From assembly GCF_008122525.1 (NCBI RefSeq), contig NZ_VSRV01000001.1, positions 1,550,001-1,614,000 of the forward strand: DNA of 64,000 nt, given 5' to 3'. Positions 54,291-63,368 of this stretch are shown in pieces. Each line of letters starts with the position of its first letter. Positions within the stretch are counted from its first letter, which is position 1. Origin of the DNA: Marinomonas sp. IMCC 4694 (lineage in GTDB: Bacteria; Pseudomonadota; Gammaproteobacteria; Pseudomonadales; Marinomonadaceae). The notes beneath the pieces are model-generated. The model searched no databases. It had not been told where the DNA came from and worked only from the letters and a program-made list of their open reading frames with translations. The position numbers and the translations under genes were made by a program.

Positions 54291-54974
54291 ATGTTGATTA
54301 CGCTTCGCAATGTATTGTCTGGCCATGAGATTAAGCAATATAGACAATATTTTGCCAATTTAAACTGGCTTGATGGCGCACAAAGTGCAGGGCAGCAAGC
54401 TCTATCTGTAAAGCAGAATGAACAACTGGACCCTAAGGATAAAATCACCCAACAGTTGGGTGACCACATACTCCAAGCTTTGGCTAACTCTCCCCAATTC
54501 GTTTCAGCGGCGTTACCGCTAAAAATTTTCCCTCCTATGTTTAATCGCTATCAAAATGGCGGCTATTACGGTTGGCATGTGGATAATGCCATTAGAATCA
54601 TCCCCGACACGCCGGTTAGACTAAGAACGGATTTATCGGCAACCTTGTTCCTCAATGATCCTGAAGAATACGAAGGGGGGGAGCTCTGTGTGAAAGACCA
54701 TTATGGGGAGCATCGCGTTAAGTTGTCAGCAGGGGACCTTGTGCTTTACTCTTCGACAAGTTTGCATCAAGTCACACCCGTAACAAAAGGTCAGCGCGTT
54801 GCCAGTTTTTTTTGGGTTGAAAGTATGATTCGTGACCATGAGTTGCGTGACATTCTTTACGACCTTGATCAGAGCATTCAATCATTAGGGACGGGTTCTG
54901 GCATTGAGAACCCTGATGTGGTGAATTTGAGTGCTTTGTATCACCGTTTAATACGCTTGAATGTGGATACCTAA
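54291..54974 (+). CDS. piuC: Fe2+/2-oxoglutarate-dependent dioxygenase PiuC (PKHD-type)
   Basis: 227-residue non-haem iron hydroxylase often encoded next to PiuA/Fiu-type receptors. Iron ligands His-x-Asp in YGWHVDNA and the distal His in SSTSLHQVTPV, with Arg of GQRVASFFWVESM for 2-oxoglutarate. Family opening MLITLRNVLSG fits. A G7 run at 54675-54681 encodes EGGELC. Role in iron or siderophore handling is known only by association. The following gene starts at the base after its stop. Confidence 0.92.
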   Translation: MLITLRNVLSGHEIKQYRQYFANLNWLDGAQSAGQQALSVKQNEQLDPKDKITQQLGDHILQALANSPQFVSAALPLKIFPPMFNRYQNGGYYGWHVDNAIRIIPDTPVRLRTDLSATLFLNDPEEYEGGELCVKDHYGEHRVKLSAGDLVLYSSTSLHQVTPVTKGQRVASFFWVESMIRDHELRDILYDLDQSIQSLGTGSGIENPDVVNLSALYHRLIRLNVDT

Positions 54975-56069
54975 ATGACAAAATTAACCATTCCAAACGA
55001 TGCCCTGTGTGTGGCGGATTATCAGCGTTTAGCTAAAAAATGCTTACCCCATCCTATTTTTGAGTATGTGTATGGCGGTGGTGGCGACGAATTTACGATG
55101 CAGCGCAACCGTGACGCCTTCGATAAGTTGGCTATTTGGCCGCGAGTGCTAAATGATGTTACGCATGGAACCACATCAACCACTGTGTTGGGGGCGACTT
55201 GGCGAACCCCAATGATGTTGGCCCCCGTTGCCTTTCAAACAATGGCCCACGAACAAGGTGAATGGGCGACGGCAGAAGCGGCAAGTGCGTTGGAAGTAGG
55301 CATGATGACCAGTACGCTATCGAGCCGTTCGCTTGAATCCATCAGCAAAAAAATAACGAGCCCAAAATGGTTTCAGTTATATTGGCAGATAGACCGTACG
55401 TTTAATATAGCGCTGGTTCGTCGCGCAGAGAAAGCGGGGTATTCAGCGCTTGTGGTAACGGTTGACTCAGCCATTCATGGTATTCGAAATCGTGCGCAAC
55501 GGGCAGGATTTGTTCTTCCAGAGGGTGTAGAAGCGGTCAACCTGACTGATCGCCCTCCGCTGCCTTCCAAGGCCTTTACGCCAGATCAAAGCATTGTCTT
55601 TCAAGGTATGATGAGTGAAGCTCCCACCTGGGAAGACATTACTTGGCTGATTCAACAGACGTCATTGCCCGTTATTATAAAGGGTATTTTGCACCCCAGT
55701 GATGCATTAAAAGCAAAAGCCATTGGCGCAAAAGGGGTGGTTATTTCTAATCACGGTGGGCGAACCTTGGATTGTGTACCAAGTGCGATTGATGTATTGC
55801 CAGCCATTCGTGAACAAGTAGGAAACGATTTTGTTGTCTTAATGGATGGTGGCATCCAGCGTGGCACCGATGTGTTTAAAGCCCTTGCATTGGGTGCAAA
55901 TGCGGTTTTAATTGGTCGGCCCCAGCTCTATGCGTTAGCGGTAGCCGGCGCGGTTGGGGTTGCGCATATGTTGCGCATTCTCCGAGAAGAGCTGGAAGTC
56001 ACCATGGCGCTTGCAGGGACGGCCAGAGTTCAAGATATTACAACCGCTTCACTATATTACCCACACTGA
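54975..56069 (+). CDS. FMN-dependent alpha-hydroxy-acid oxidase/dehydrogenase
   Basis: 364 residues of the lactate/glycolate/mandelate oxidoreductase family. MLAPVAFQTMAHEQGEWATAEAA, TLSSRSLESI, QLYWQIDR, the substrate-binding Arg and catalytic His in ISNHGGRTLDCVPSAIDVL, then VLMDGGIQRGTDVFKALALGA for FMN. Soluble, since the membrane segment of LldD is not obvious. The ATG directly abuts the piuC stop, so it is cotranslated with piuC, an uncommon partner. Substrate unknown (L-lactate is one guess). Confidence 0.88.
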   Translation: MTKLTIPNDALCVADYQRLAKKCLPHPIFEYVYGGGGDEFTMQRNRDAFDKLAIWPRVLNDVTHGTTSTTVLGATWRTPMMLAPVAFQTMAHEQGEWATAEAASALEVGMMTSTLSSRSLESISKKITSPKWFQLYWQIDRTFNIALVRRAEKAGYSALVVTVDSAIHGIRNRAQRAGFVLPEGVEAVNLTDRPPLPSKAFTPDQSIVFQGMMSEAPTWEDITWLIQQTSLPVIIKGILHPSDALKAKAIGAKGVVISNHGGRTLDCVPSAIDVLPAIREQVGNDFVVLMDGGIQRGTDVFKALALGANAVLIGRPQLYALAVAGAVGVAHMLRILREELEVTMALAGTARVQDITTASLYYPH

Positions 56070-56144
56070 GGCATTAGCAAAGCCTGGGCAAACGGTTGAA
56101 TGAATTGACATCAGCATGTTTGCCCTAGGTAAAAGGGAAAAGGG

Positions 56145-57203
56145 TTATTTCCAGCCGCCTTTGTTCATTAATTCGACGGCTAGTCGGTTATTTTCTCCAA
56201 GTGACTTCAAAGGTAAGGTGTCGGCTTTAAACGCACCAAAAGGCGCCAAACTGTTGGGGAAAGCCACACTCTCAAGAACTGGGTATTCGGTGTTAGCTTG
56301 CGCATACCAAGTTTGGCTTTGTTCACTTGTGAGAAACTCTATTAGGCGCCTAGCGTTACGGGTATTCGACGCGGAGGCCGTCATGGCAATGCCGCTGACA
56401 TTAACGTGGGCGCCACGTTCACCGATCGATTGGTTGGGCCAAAAGAGAGCCACCTGATCGTAGATCGCCCGCTCATCGGCTAAGTCACTCTGGCCCAAGC
56501 GCCCATAGTAATAGGAGTTGGCAAGAGTGACATCGCACACCCCCACGGACACGGCCTTTAACAAATCAGTATCCCCACCAAATGGTGGGCGGGATAAGTT
56601 GCTGACAAACCCTTGTATCCACGCCAGAGTGTTTGCTTCTCCTTTTGCAGCGATCATGGACGCTACGAGCGACTGATTATAAATATTAGAAGAAGAGCGT
56701 GTGCATAATCTGCCTTTCCATTTGGCGGCGGATAAGTCCTCATACGTGGACAGTTCCGAGGCGTCCACTTTAACACGGTTATAAAAAATGATTCTTGCCC
56801 TTTGAGATAATCCATACCAGTAGCCATCAGGGTCACGAAGGTGCGAAGGTACGGCTTTGTCTAGCTCATCGGTTTGAACGGTGCGCAATACGCCGGCTTC
56901 TTTTGCTCTGAAAAGCCGACCTGCATCAACGGTAATGAAAATATCCGCAGGGCTGGCATCCCCTTCGGCTTTTAGGCGGTTGAGTAGCTGGTCAGCGTCA
57001 CCGGTAACTAGGTTGACATTCACTCGATATTGTCTTGCGAATGCATCCAATGCCGGTGCAATAAGGGCTTCCTTTCGTGCTGAGTAGACATTAACCTCAC
57101 CGCTAGCACTGGAAGTCGCGGGGGTTAAAGCGAGTAACGTGGTGCTTAAAACGGGGATAATCAAGCGTGTGGTTTGAGTGTATGATGGCATGTGAAAAGT
57201 CAC
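56145..57203 (-). CDS. Fe(III) ABC transporter substrate-binding protein
   Basis: 352 residues from GTG 57203 (or ATG 57191). Signal peptide LIIPVLSTTLLALTPATSSA, then EVNVYSARKEALIAPAL, ADIFITVDAGRL, and iron-binding tyrosines in NSYYYGRLG, typical of the FbpA/FutA/HitA group. Two good Fur-box matches lie upstream at 57220-57270, so it is iron-repressed. No permease or ATPase gene lies nearby; it must work with partners elsewhere or be an orphan. Confidence 0.92.
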   Translation of the reverse strand: MTFHMPSYTQTTRLIIPVLSTTLLALTPATSSASGEVNVYSARKEALIAPALDAFARQYRVNVNLVTGDADQLLNRLKAEGDASPADIFITVDAGRLFRAKEAGVLRTVQTDELDKAVPSHLRDPDGYWYGLSQRARIIFYNRVKVDASELSTYEDLSAAKWKGRLCTRSSSNIYNQSLVASMIAAKGEANTLAWIQGFVSNLSRPPFGGDTDLLKAVSVGVCDVTLANSYYYGRLGQSDLADERAIYDQVALFWPNQSIGERGAHVNVSGIAMTASASNTRNARRLIEFLTSEQSQTWYAQANTEYPVLESVAFPNSLAPFGAFKADTLPLKSLGENNRLAVELMNKGGWK

Positions 57204-57219
57204 TATAGGGTCTCTTTAT

Positions 57220-57270
57220 GATAATAATAATGAATACTATATAGTTTTATTCTAAATGAAAATCATTTTC
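57220..57270 (-). promoter_or_regulatory. two Fur boxes upstream of the Fe(III)-binding protein gene
   Basis: 57220-57238 (GATAATAATAATGAATACT) and 57252-57270 (CTAAATGAAAATCATTTTC) each match 14 of 19 positions of the Fur consensus by my count. They lie 17 and 49 bases before the start codon, a usual position for repression by Fe2+-Fur. Confidence 0.7.
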
Positions 57271-57354
57271 TTTAACGCAGAGCATTTTGTGTTTTCATGG
57301 ATGAAAAAGCCTAAAGGCTGCGTTCAATGTCAAACAAAGCACACACAGTCACGG

Positions 57355-58095
57355 TTAAATCATAGACAATCGTGACAGCCATTTAGTCAGTTGAAAGCCT
57401 AAAATGTCATTCAGTTTTTGGGCGCTGGCTTTGAGTGCTTTGGCTGTATCATGGTTCATGCGTTTACCGGCGATAATGACCCAATTACCACTGCCGGTAT
57501 CGAGTGCTCTGACGTCATTAAAGTAAATTTTAATAATATTCGTAAGTTCTTGATTGTATTTATCATCGACCCAGCAATTTAAAGCCAGCCACCCATCTTC
57601 TTTAATATTGTCAGCGCAATTTTTTATAAAGCTCGCTTGCAAGACCGATCTATCCATTCCGTTGGTGTTATAAAGATCCGTCATCAGTAAATCGACTTTT
57701 TTGGGTAACCCCTCAGCCACATAATCAATGGCATTGGCGACTTCTAAGGTAATCCGCTTTCCTCTAGGCAGTTTAAAATGCATGTCCGCGGCGTCCATAA
57801 CGTCTTGGCGCAGTTCGACGGCGGTCAAATGAATGGCCGGCACACTATGATGTAACGCATGAAGGAGGGCGCCACCACCAAGGCCTAAGATGCAGACGCG
57901 TTTTGGTTCACAAAATAAGAGGGGTAGCATCATGGCCTGGGTGTATTCATGCTGTAATACATGAGGTGTTGACAGTCGAATACGGCTTTGCTCATCCCCT
58001 TCTGCAAAGGATAATATACGGTATTGGCCGTCATCGAAGACCCGAATGGGGCCAAGATCATCGGCGCTGTCGTGCAATAAATTTTGGTGGTTCAT
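57355..58095 (-). CDS. spermidine-synthase-like (SpeE fold) methyltransferase family protein
   Basis: 246 residues with a Rossmann nucleotide-binding core: CILGLGGGALLHALHH, LTAVELRQDVMDAA, DLLMTDLYNTNGM, resembling the polyamine synthase fold. It is shorter than authentic SpeE and lacks a clear gatekeeping Asp pair and N-terminal beta domain, so another substrate is possible. AGGA before ATG. It follows ydiJ by 41 bases on the same strand, probably one operon. Confidence 0.78.
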   Translation of the reverse strand: MNHQNLLHDSADDLGPIRVFDDGQYRILSFAEGDEQSRIRLSTPHVLQHEYTQAMMLPLLFCEPKRVCILGLGGGALLHALHHSVPAIHLTAVELRQDVMDAADMHFKLPRGKRITLEVANAIDYVAEGLPKKVDLLMTDLYNTNGMDRSVLQASFIKNCADNIKEDGWLALNCWVDDKYNQELTNIIKIYFNDVRALDTGSGNWVIIAGKRMNHDTAKALKASAQKLNDILGFQLTKWLSRLSMI

Positions 58096-58136
58096 GGGAG
58101 TCCTATTGTGTGATCAAGCTAACAAAACAGTGATGT

Positions 58137-61100
58137 TTATGGCGTGTTTGCGTCTCTCAAGTGTTTCAGTAGCGTTTGTATCGGGTGAGGGAGGTTGGCA
58201 TCGTCGAAACGTTTAGCCTGACTGCGACACGAATACCCTGTTGCTACCAACTTACCCAGCAATGCGGGTGCTGTCACTTTGTCTTTCCAAGATGCATCGT
58301 AGACAGTTTTAGAGGTCTCTTGATTAGCGGTTTCATGCCCATAGGTCCCCGCCATGCCGCAGCAACCCACAGTTTCAACCATTAGCGTCAACCCTAATAT
58401 ACCATATACTTTTTGCCAGTCTTGAATGGACGCGGCGGCATTGGTTTTTTCAGTGCAGTGAGTCATCAGATGATAGGTACTGTTTTCGCACATTAATGGC
58501 TGTTTGATAAGGTGGTCTGATTTTTTAATCAGCCATTCTTGCATAAGCAGGATCTCTGGCACTTGTCGGCTGTCGCCAAAGGTTTTAGCGTATTCAGAAC
58601 GATAGGTTAGCGTCATGGAAGGCTCGATACCAATAAAAGGTAAACCATAAAACGACAGGCTTTGCAGCATGTCTAAATTTTTACGGGCAGTCCTATGAAA
58701 GGCTTTCATGAAACCATGCACATGCAAAGGTTTGCCATTTGGCAGGTAGGGGGCTAGATACGCTTGAAAGCCCAGCCGGCTGAGGGTTTCCATAGTATCG
58801 AGCACTAATTCAGTGTCAAAGTAACTGGTAAACGCATCTTGCACGACAATAACCGCGCGCGATCTGTCTTTTGGGCTGAGTGACTCGATAGCGAGCGGGG
58901 TCGCTAAACGAATACCACGGCGCGACATTTCTTTTTTCAAATTGAGTGCGCTCAGTGATGGGTTGTCAGTCAAGCCGACATAGTTACGACTAAAGTGATT
59001 GACCCAGCGACGGCTGACGAGCCAATTATAAGGCGTCGGAAACCGTGCCATCATAGGCATCAAGAATTCGAGTGAGCCGATCAGGTAGTCTTTTGCGGGT
59101 CTTAAGTAGCGACTGTAATAAAGCTCTAAAAATTTCGCCCTAAACTCAGGCACATCTACTTTAATAGGGCATTGGCCCACACAGGACTTGCACGCCAAAC
59201 ACCCCATCATGGACTCGTGAACTTCATTGGAGAAGTCGTATACGCCCCGACGTTTGGCAAGTGTATTTTTAAGCCTTGGAATGAAGCTCATGACAAACCC
59301 CGTGTCTTTTGCTTCTTGGCTTGCCTTTACCGTATCCACCCCTTTTTCACTCATACCACGCAGCCACTCCCGCATTAAAGATGCTCGGCCCTTTGGAGTA
59401 TGGCGCCGATCCCGGGTGCCTTTCCAAGAAGGGCACATGGCATCGTTTGGATCAAAATTATGACATGCACCATTGCCGTTGCAGTACATCCCCTCTTTAA
59501 AATGCTCTCGATTCTGGATGGGAATTTGTCGATCAAATTGGCCTCGAAAGGGCACTGCATCAATTTTGAGCAAATTCACCCCTAATTCAAACGGCGTAGC
59601 GATTTTACCAGGGTTTAGCTGGTTACGCGGATCAAATGCGCTCTTTACTTGCTGAACGCTAGGATAAAGCGCACCAAAAAACGCAGGGGCGTATTCAGAT
59701 CGAACGCCTTTGCCGTGTTCACCCCAGAGCAATCCATTGTATTTTTGTGTGAGAGCAACGACTTTGTCGGTGATCGCTCGGATCATGGGCTCTTGAGTTT
59801 CGTCTTTTAAATCCAATGCGGGGCGAACGTGCAAGACCCCTGCGTCCACATGACCAAACATGCCGTATTGCACGTTATAACTGTCTAAAACCGCACGAAA
59901 TTCCATAATGAAATCGGCTAGGTTTTCAGGTGGTACGGCCGTGTCTTCAACAAAGGGAATTGGGCGTTTGTCACCTTTTGCATTGCCGAGCAAGCCTACG
60001 GATTTTTTACGCATCCCCCAAATTTTCTCGACCCTTTCATGGCCCATGGCCAGGGTATATCCCAGCATGCTGCTGCCTTTTTGATGAGCAAGCTCATCAA
60101 GGTGTTTTGTCAGCTGTTTGATTTTATGGGTAACCATTTGCTCGTTATCGCCGGTGTATTCGACTAAATTAATGCCTTGAATATCTTCGCCTGCTGTTTC
60201 AGGGAAAAACTCAGCAACAGAATCCCAAATAATGTCGCCTTTTGCGAGCCCAAGTACTGTTGAGTCGACTGTTTCAATCGATGTCGGTTTTGCCGCCAAC
60301 AACTCGCGTGCGTGACGAAGTGAGCCTTCAAAGCTGTCGTAACGGATATTCACCAAAGCGGCATAGGTTGGTATGGGCAATAAGTTGACTTTGGCCTCCA
60401 CGATAAAGCCCAGCGTGCCTTCTGAACCACACAACACGGAGTTCATGTTGAACTGACCTTCTTCGGTACGAATGTGCGCCAAATCGTAACCGGTTAAGCA
60501 GCGGTTTAAGGCTGGAAAGGTATCTTTAATTTCTTGTGCTTTATTTTTTTGAATACCGTCAACGACGCGATGAGCGAAAGCGGAATAATCACTGCCGCTT
60601 TGAATGTCTCTGAGGGTTTCATCGTCGATAGGCGCAGAATGGAGAATTTCTCCGTCCAATAAAACCGTTTTGAGAGACAACACATGGTCACGGGTTTTGC
60701 CGTACATAACAGAGCCTTGACCACTGGCGTCTGTGTTGATCATGCCGCCAATGGTGGCCCGATTGCTGGTCGATAATTCAGGGGCGAAAAACAGCCCATG
60801 TGGCTTGATGGCTGCGTTGAGTTGGTCCTTGACAACACCCGCTTCTACTCGAGCCCACCCTTCTTTGACATTGATTTCAAGAATTCGATTCATGTGTTTG
60901 GATAGATCGACTACCAAACCATCGGTTAAAGACTGGCCATTAGTACCAGTACCACCGCCTCTGGGGCTAAAAACGATATCGTTAAAATCGTCGGTGTTAG
61001 ACAGTGTCACAAGGCACTGTATATCAGCTACGGTTTTAGGATAAATAACACCTTGAGGCAAAACCTGATAGATAGAGTTGTCAGTGGATGAAACCACACG

Positions 61101-61211
61101 GTTCGCATAGTCGGGGTTGGTTTCCCCAGAAAAACCAGAGGCTCTCAATCGCTCGATGAAAGAGAGGTATTTTGCCTGAACAGGCGAGACTTCAGAAAGT
61201 ATTGGAATCAT
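58137..61211 (-). CDS. ydiJ: YdiJ-type FAD/4Fe-4S oxidoreductase (D-2-hydroxyacid dehydrogenase)
   Basis: 1024 residues from ATG 61211, chosen for the GGAG seven bases upstream. N-terminal FAD-binding domain (PRGGGTGTNGQSLTDG, ATIGGMINTDASGQGS), FAD-linked oxidase C-terminal domain, ferredoxin-like part (CLACKSCVGQCPIKVDVPEFR, CNGNGACHNFDPNDAMCPS) and a CCG-type end (VGCCGMAGTYGHE). This matches E. coli YdiJ (1018 residues), recently assigned D-2-hydroxyglutarate dehydrogenase activity. Membrane or soluble partner unknown. Confidence 0.92.
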   Translation of the reverse strand: MIPILSEVSPVQAKYLSFIERLRASGFSGETNPDYANRVVSSTDNSIYQVLPQGVIYPKTVADIQCLVTLSNTDDFNDIVFSPRGGGTGTNGQSLTDGLVVDLSKHMNRILEINVKEGWARVEAGVVKDQLNAAIKPHGLFFAPELSTSNRATIGGMINTDASGQGSVMYGKTRDHVLSLKTVLLDGEILHSAPIDDETLRDIQSGSDYSAFAHRVVDGIQKNKAQEIKDTFPALNRCLTGYDLAHIRTEEGQFNMNSVLCGSEGTLGFIVEAKVNLLPIPTYAALVNIRYDSFEGSLRHARELLAAKPTSIETVDSTVLGLAKGDIIWDSVAEFFPETAGEDIQGINLVEYTGDNEQMVTHKIKQLTKHLDELAHQKGSSMLGYTLAMGHERVEKIWGMRKKSVGLLGNAKGDKRPIPFVEDTAVPPENLADFIMEFRAVLDSYNVQYGMFGHVDAGVLHVRPALDLKDETQEPMIRAITDKVVALTQKYNGLLWGEHGKGVRSEYAPAFFGALYPSVQQVKSAFDPRNQLNPGKIATPFELGVNLLKIDAVPFRGQFDRQIPIQNREHFKEGMYCNGNGACHNFDPNDAMCPSWKGTRDRRHTPKGRASLMREWLRGMSEKGVDTVKASQEAKDTGFVMSFIPRLKNTLAKRRGVYDFSNEVHESMMGCLACKSCVGQCPIKVDVPEFRAKFLELYYSRYLRPAKDYLIGSLEFLMPMMARFPTPYNWLVSRRWVNHFSRNYVGLTDNPSLSALNLKKEMSRRGIRLATPLAIESLSPKDRSRAVIVVQDAFTSYFDTELVLDTMETLSRLGFQAYLAPYLPNGKPLHVHGFMKAFHRTARKNLDMLQSLSFYGLPFIGIEPSMTLTYRSEYAKTFGDSRQVPEILLMQEWLIKKSDHLIKQPLMCENSTYHLMTHCTEKTNAAASIQDWQKVYGILGLTLMVETVGCCGMAGTYGHETANQETSKTVYDASWKDKVTAPALLGKLVATGYSCRSQAKRFDDANLPHPIQTLLKHLRDANTP

Positions 61212-61394
61212 ATTCCATCTCCACATAGGATGAATGCACCGACTTTAACAAAAAACCGCCATGGCGGCATGGTTAAAAATCGAATAATTCAGCCGATTTA
61301 AATGCGTGCCGTGTTTAAAGGGTAGAGCGCGCCGATACAGCTTCTTCGCTGTGTTATTGTAGTGATTTAAATACTGTTTTTTGGGAGGGGCTTT

Positions 61395-62327
61395 GTGTCT
61401 CTGTTTCAATCTCTTGTGCTACCAGCACCTTGCCAGTCTCGTGATCGCCCCTATGAATTAACCTTGTATCGCGGCGATCTTGAGCACCCACGTGCGCCAG
61501 GCAATAAATGGCATAAGCTCCAATATCATTTACAAGCGGCTTCGCAGCAAGAGGCAAGGGTTATTGCGACTTGGGGTGGCCCGTTTTCCAATCATTTGCA
61601 CGCTTTTGCCGCCACGCTCTGTACACAGCCATTCAGTGCTGTGGCCGTGGTGCGTGGTGAATTACAGCCTAAATTGACCCCAACTTTACATGATTTGGTC
61701 GATCAGAATGTAGAGCTTTGGCCATCGTCAAGGGCCGATTATCGCTTAGGTGAGGAAGCCGAAGTGGTTCAAAAAATCAACGCGATGTATCGGTCAGTGT
61801 ATTGGATTCCAGAAGGGGGAGGCGGGCGGCTGGGGGCTCAAGGATGCCAAGACTGGGCGCAACAGATTCACCAACAAAACCCTCACTTCGATGCGTGGGT
61901 GGTGTCATCGGGCACGGGTACAACCGCCGCCGGTTTGCTTGCCTACGAGCAGGCTCCTGACCTTCAAGTGTTCAGCGCGCTAAAAGGTGAGCCGAGCCAA
62001 CGAAATGCCATTTTGACGGTAGCGCAGTTGTTAACGCCATCCCCTCTCAAAACGTTATCGGATAAGTTGTTTTTTCACCATACAGCGCACCAGGGAGGCT
62101 ACGCCAAACACAGTGAAGCATTGAGACATTTTATGATCGATTTCGCTAAAATCAACCCAAATGCCACACTTGACCCCGTGTATACCTGCAAAAGTATGTT
62201 TGCGGTAATGTCTGCTATGAGAGCAGGCACATGGCCGTATCGGCGAACCTTATTTATTCATACCGGCGGTTTACAGGGATGGCGGGGGTTTTCAAAAAGT
62301 GACAATCCCTTTGAGGGTTCAACGTGA
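61395..62327 (+). CDS. PLP-dependent ACC deaminase/D-cysteine desulfhydrase family protein
   Basis: 310 residues with a GTG start and GGAGGGG just upstream. Fold type II PLP enzyme: the Schiff-base Lys is in PGNKWHKLQYHL, Ser-Asn-His in GGPFSNHLHAFAA, glycine-rich phosphate loop VVSSGTGTTAAGLL. Related proteins remove ammonia from ACC or sulfide from D-cysteine. The exact substrate cannot be told. Divergent from ydiJ with 183 bases between, including a CCGCCATGGCGG palindrome (61256-61267). Confidence 0.82.
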   Translation: MSLFQSLVLPAPCQSRDRPYELTLYRGDLEHPRAPGNKWHKLQYHLQAASQQEARVIATWGGPFSNHLHAFAATLCTQPFSAVAVVRGELQPKLTPTLHDLVDQNVELWPSSRADYRLGEEAEVVQKINAMYRSVYWIPEGGGGRLGAQGCQDWAQQIHQQNPHFDAWVVSSGTGTTAAGLLAYEQAPDLQVFSALKGEPSQRNAILTVAQLLTPSPLKTLSDKLFFHHTAHQGGYAKHSEALRHFMIDFAKINPNATLDPVYTCKSMFAVMSAMRAGTWPYRRTLFIHTGGLQGWRGFSKSDNPFEGST

Positions 62328-62456
62328 TAGCGAAAATGCGCACCTTCATGTTAAAGTGGCGCAACTCAGGCAAACCCCCACTGTTTTAATGATGACTGTT
62401 TTGTATACTTTCGTGGGGTGGTTTGTTGGCATCGATAAACGAAAAGAGAGTGACAC

Positions 62457-63338
62457 ATGAGTCTTTTTAGACGTGTTGGTATTATTGCTCGGTTAGATAA
62501 GCCTCAAATTCTTGATACGGTTAAGAAATTGATGGAGTATCTCCAAGATGAAAACGTAGCGCCGGTGTTGGAAGGTGAACTTGCGGCGATGATGCCGGGT
62601 ATAAAAGTCGCATCTGCGCCGCTCAAAGCGCTTGGCGATCACTGTGATATGGTCATGGTAGTGGGTGGGGATGGCAGTTTTTTAGGCGCTGCTAGGGCCA
62701 TTTGTCATTATGATATTCCTGTTCTTGGCATTAACCGAGGCACGCTTGGTTTTTTGACCGACGTATCGCCTCATAACCTTAAAGAAGAGTTAGACCCTAT
62801 TCTTCGTGGCGAATATCACGAAGAAAAGCGCTTTATGATCGAAGCAAAAATCAAGCGTCAAAATCGACCAAGTGGAGAAGGTATTGCTTTGAATGATCTG
62901 GTGCTTCACCCGGGGAAGTCGGCCAGAATGATTCGCTTTGATTTGTTCATCGACGATCAATTTGTGATGAACCAAAAATCCGATGGTTTGATCGTTGCAA
63001 CACCAACCGGTTCAACCGCCTATGCTTTGTCGGCTGGTGGTCCTATCATGTTGCCTAAACTTGACGCCTTGGTTTTGGTTCCGATGCACCCTCATACCCT
63101 AAGTAATCGCCCCATCGTGATTGATGCGAATGCGCGCATACGAATCGTCGTCAGTGAGTCAAACTTGACGTATCCGAGCGTCAGCTGTGATGGCCAGCTT
63201 AATATTACCGCGGCGCCAGGCGATGAAATCCACATCACCAAAAAAGCCGGTAACATTCGCCTTATCCATCCCAAAAACCATGATTTTTATAATGTCTGTC
63301 GTGATAAATTAGGCTGGCAATCCAGTTATCGACCTTAA
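62457..63338 (+). CDS. nadK: NAD kinase
   Basis: Phosphorylates NAD to NADP. 293 residues with GGDGSFLGAARA (catalytic Asp), GINRGTLGFLTDV, ALNDLVLHPG, SDGLIVATPTGSTAYALSAGGPI and NRPIVIDA, all hallmark motifs. Start MSLFRRVGIIARL is typical. GAGAG precedes the ATG. Complete. Confidence 0.97.
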   Translation: MSLFRRVGIIARLDKPQILDTVKKLMEYLQDENVAPVLEGELAAMMPGIKVASAPLKALGDHCDMVMVVGGDGSFLGAARAICHYDIPVLGINRGTLGFLTDVSPHNLKEELDPILRGEYHEEKRFMIEAKIKRQNRPSGEGIALNDLVLHPGKSARMIRFDLFIDDQFVMNQKSDGLIVATPTGSTAYALSAGGPIMLPKLDALVLVPMHPHTLSNRPIVIDANARIRIVVSESNLTYPSVSCDGQLNITAAPGDEIHITKKAGNIRLIHPKNHDFYNVCRDKLGWQSSYRP

Positions 63339-63368
63339 TCTTTTAAAAAAGGGTACTTTCAGGGCTCT

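Noticed and set aside
59172..60121. Open frames on the plus strand within ydiJ
   Set aside because: They run opposite to a full-length gene with clear domains and have no ribosome sites or recognisable content.
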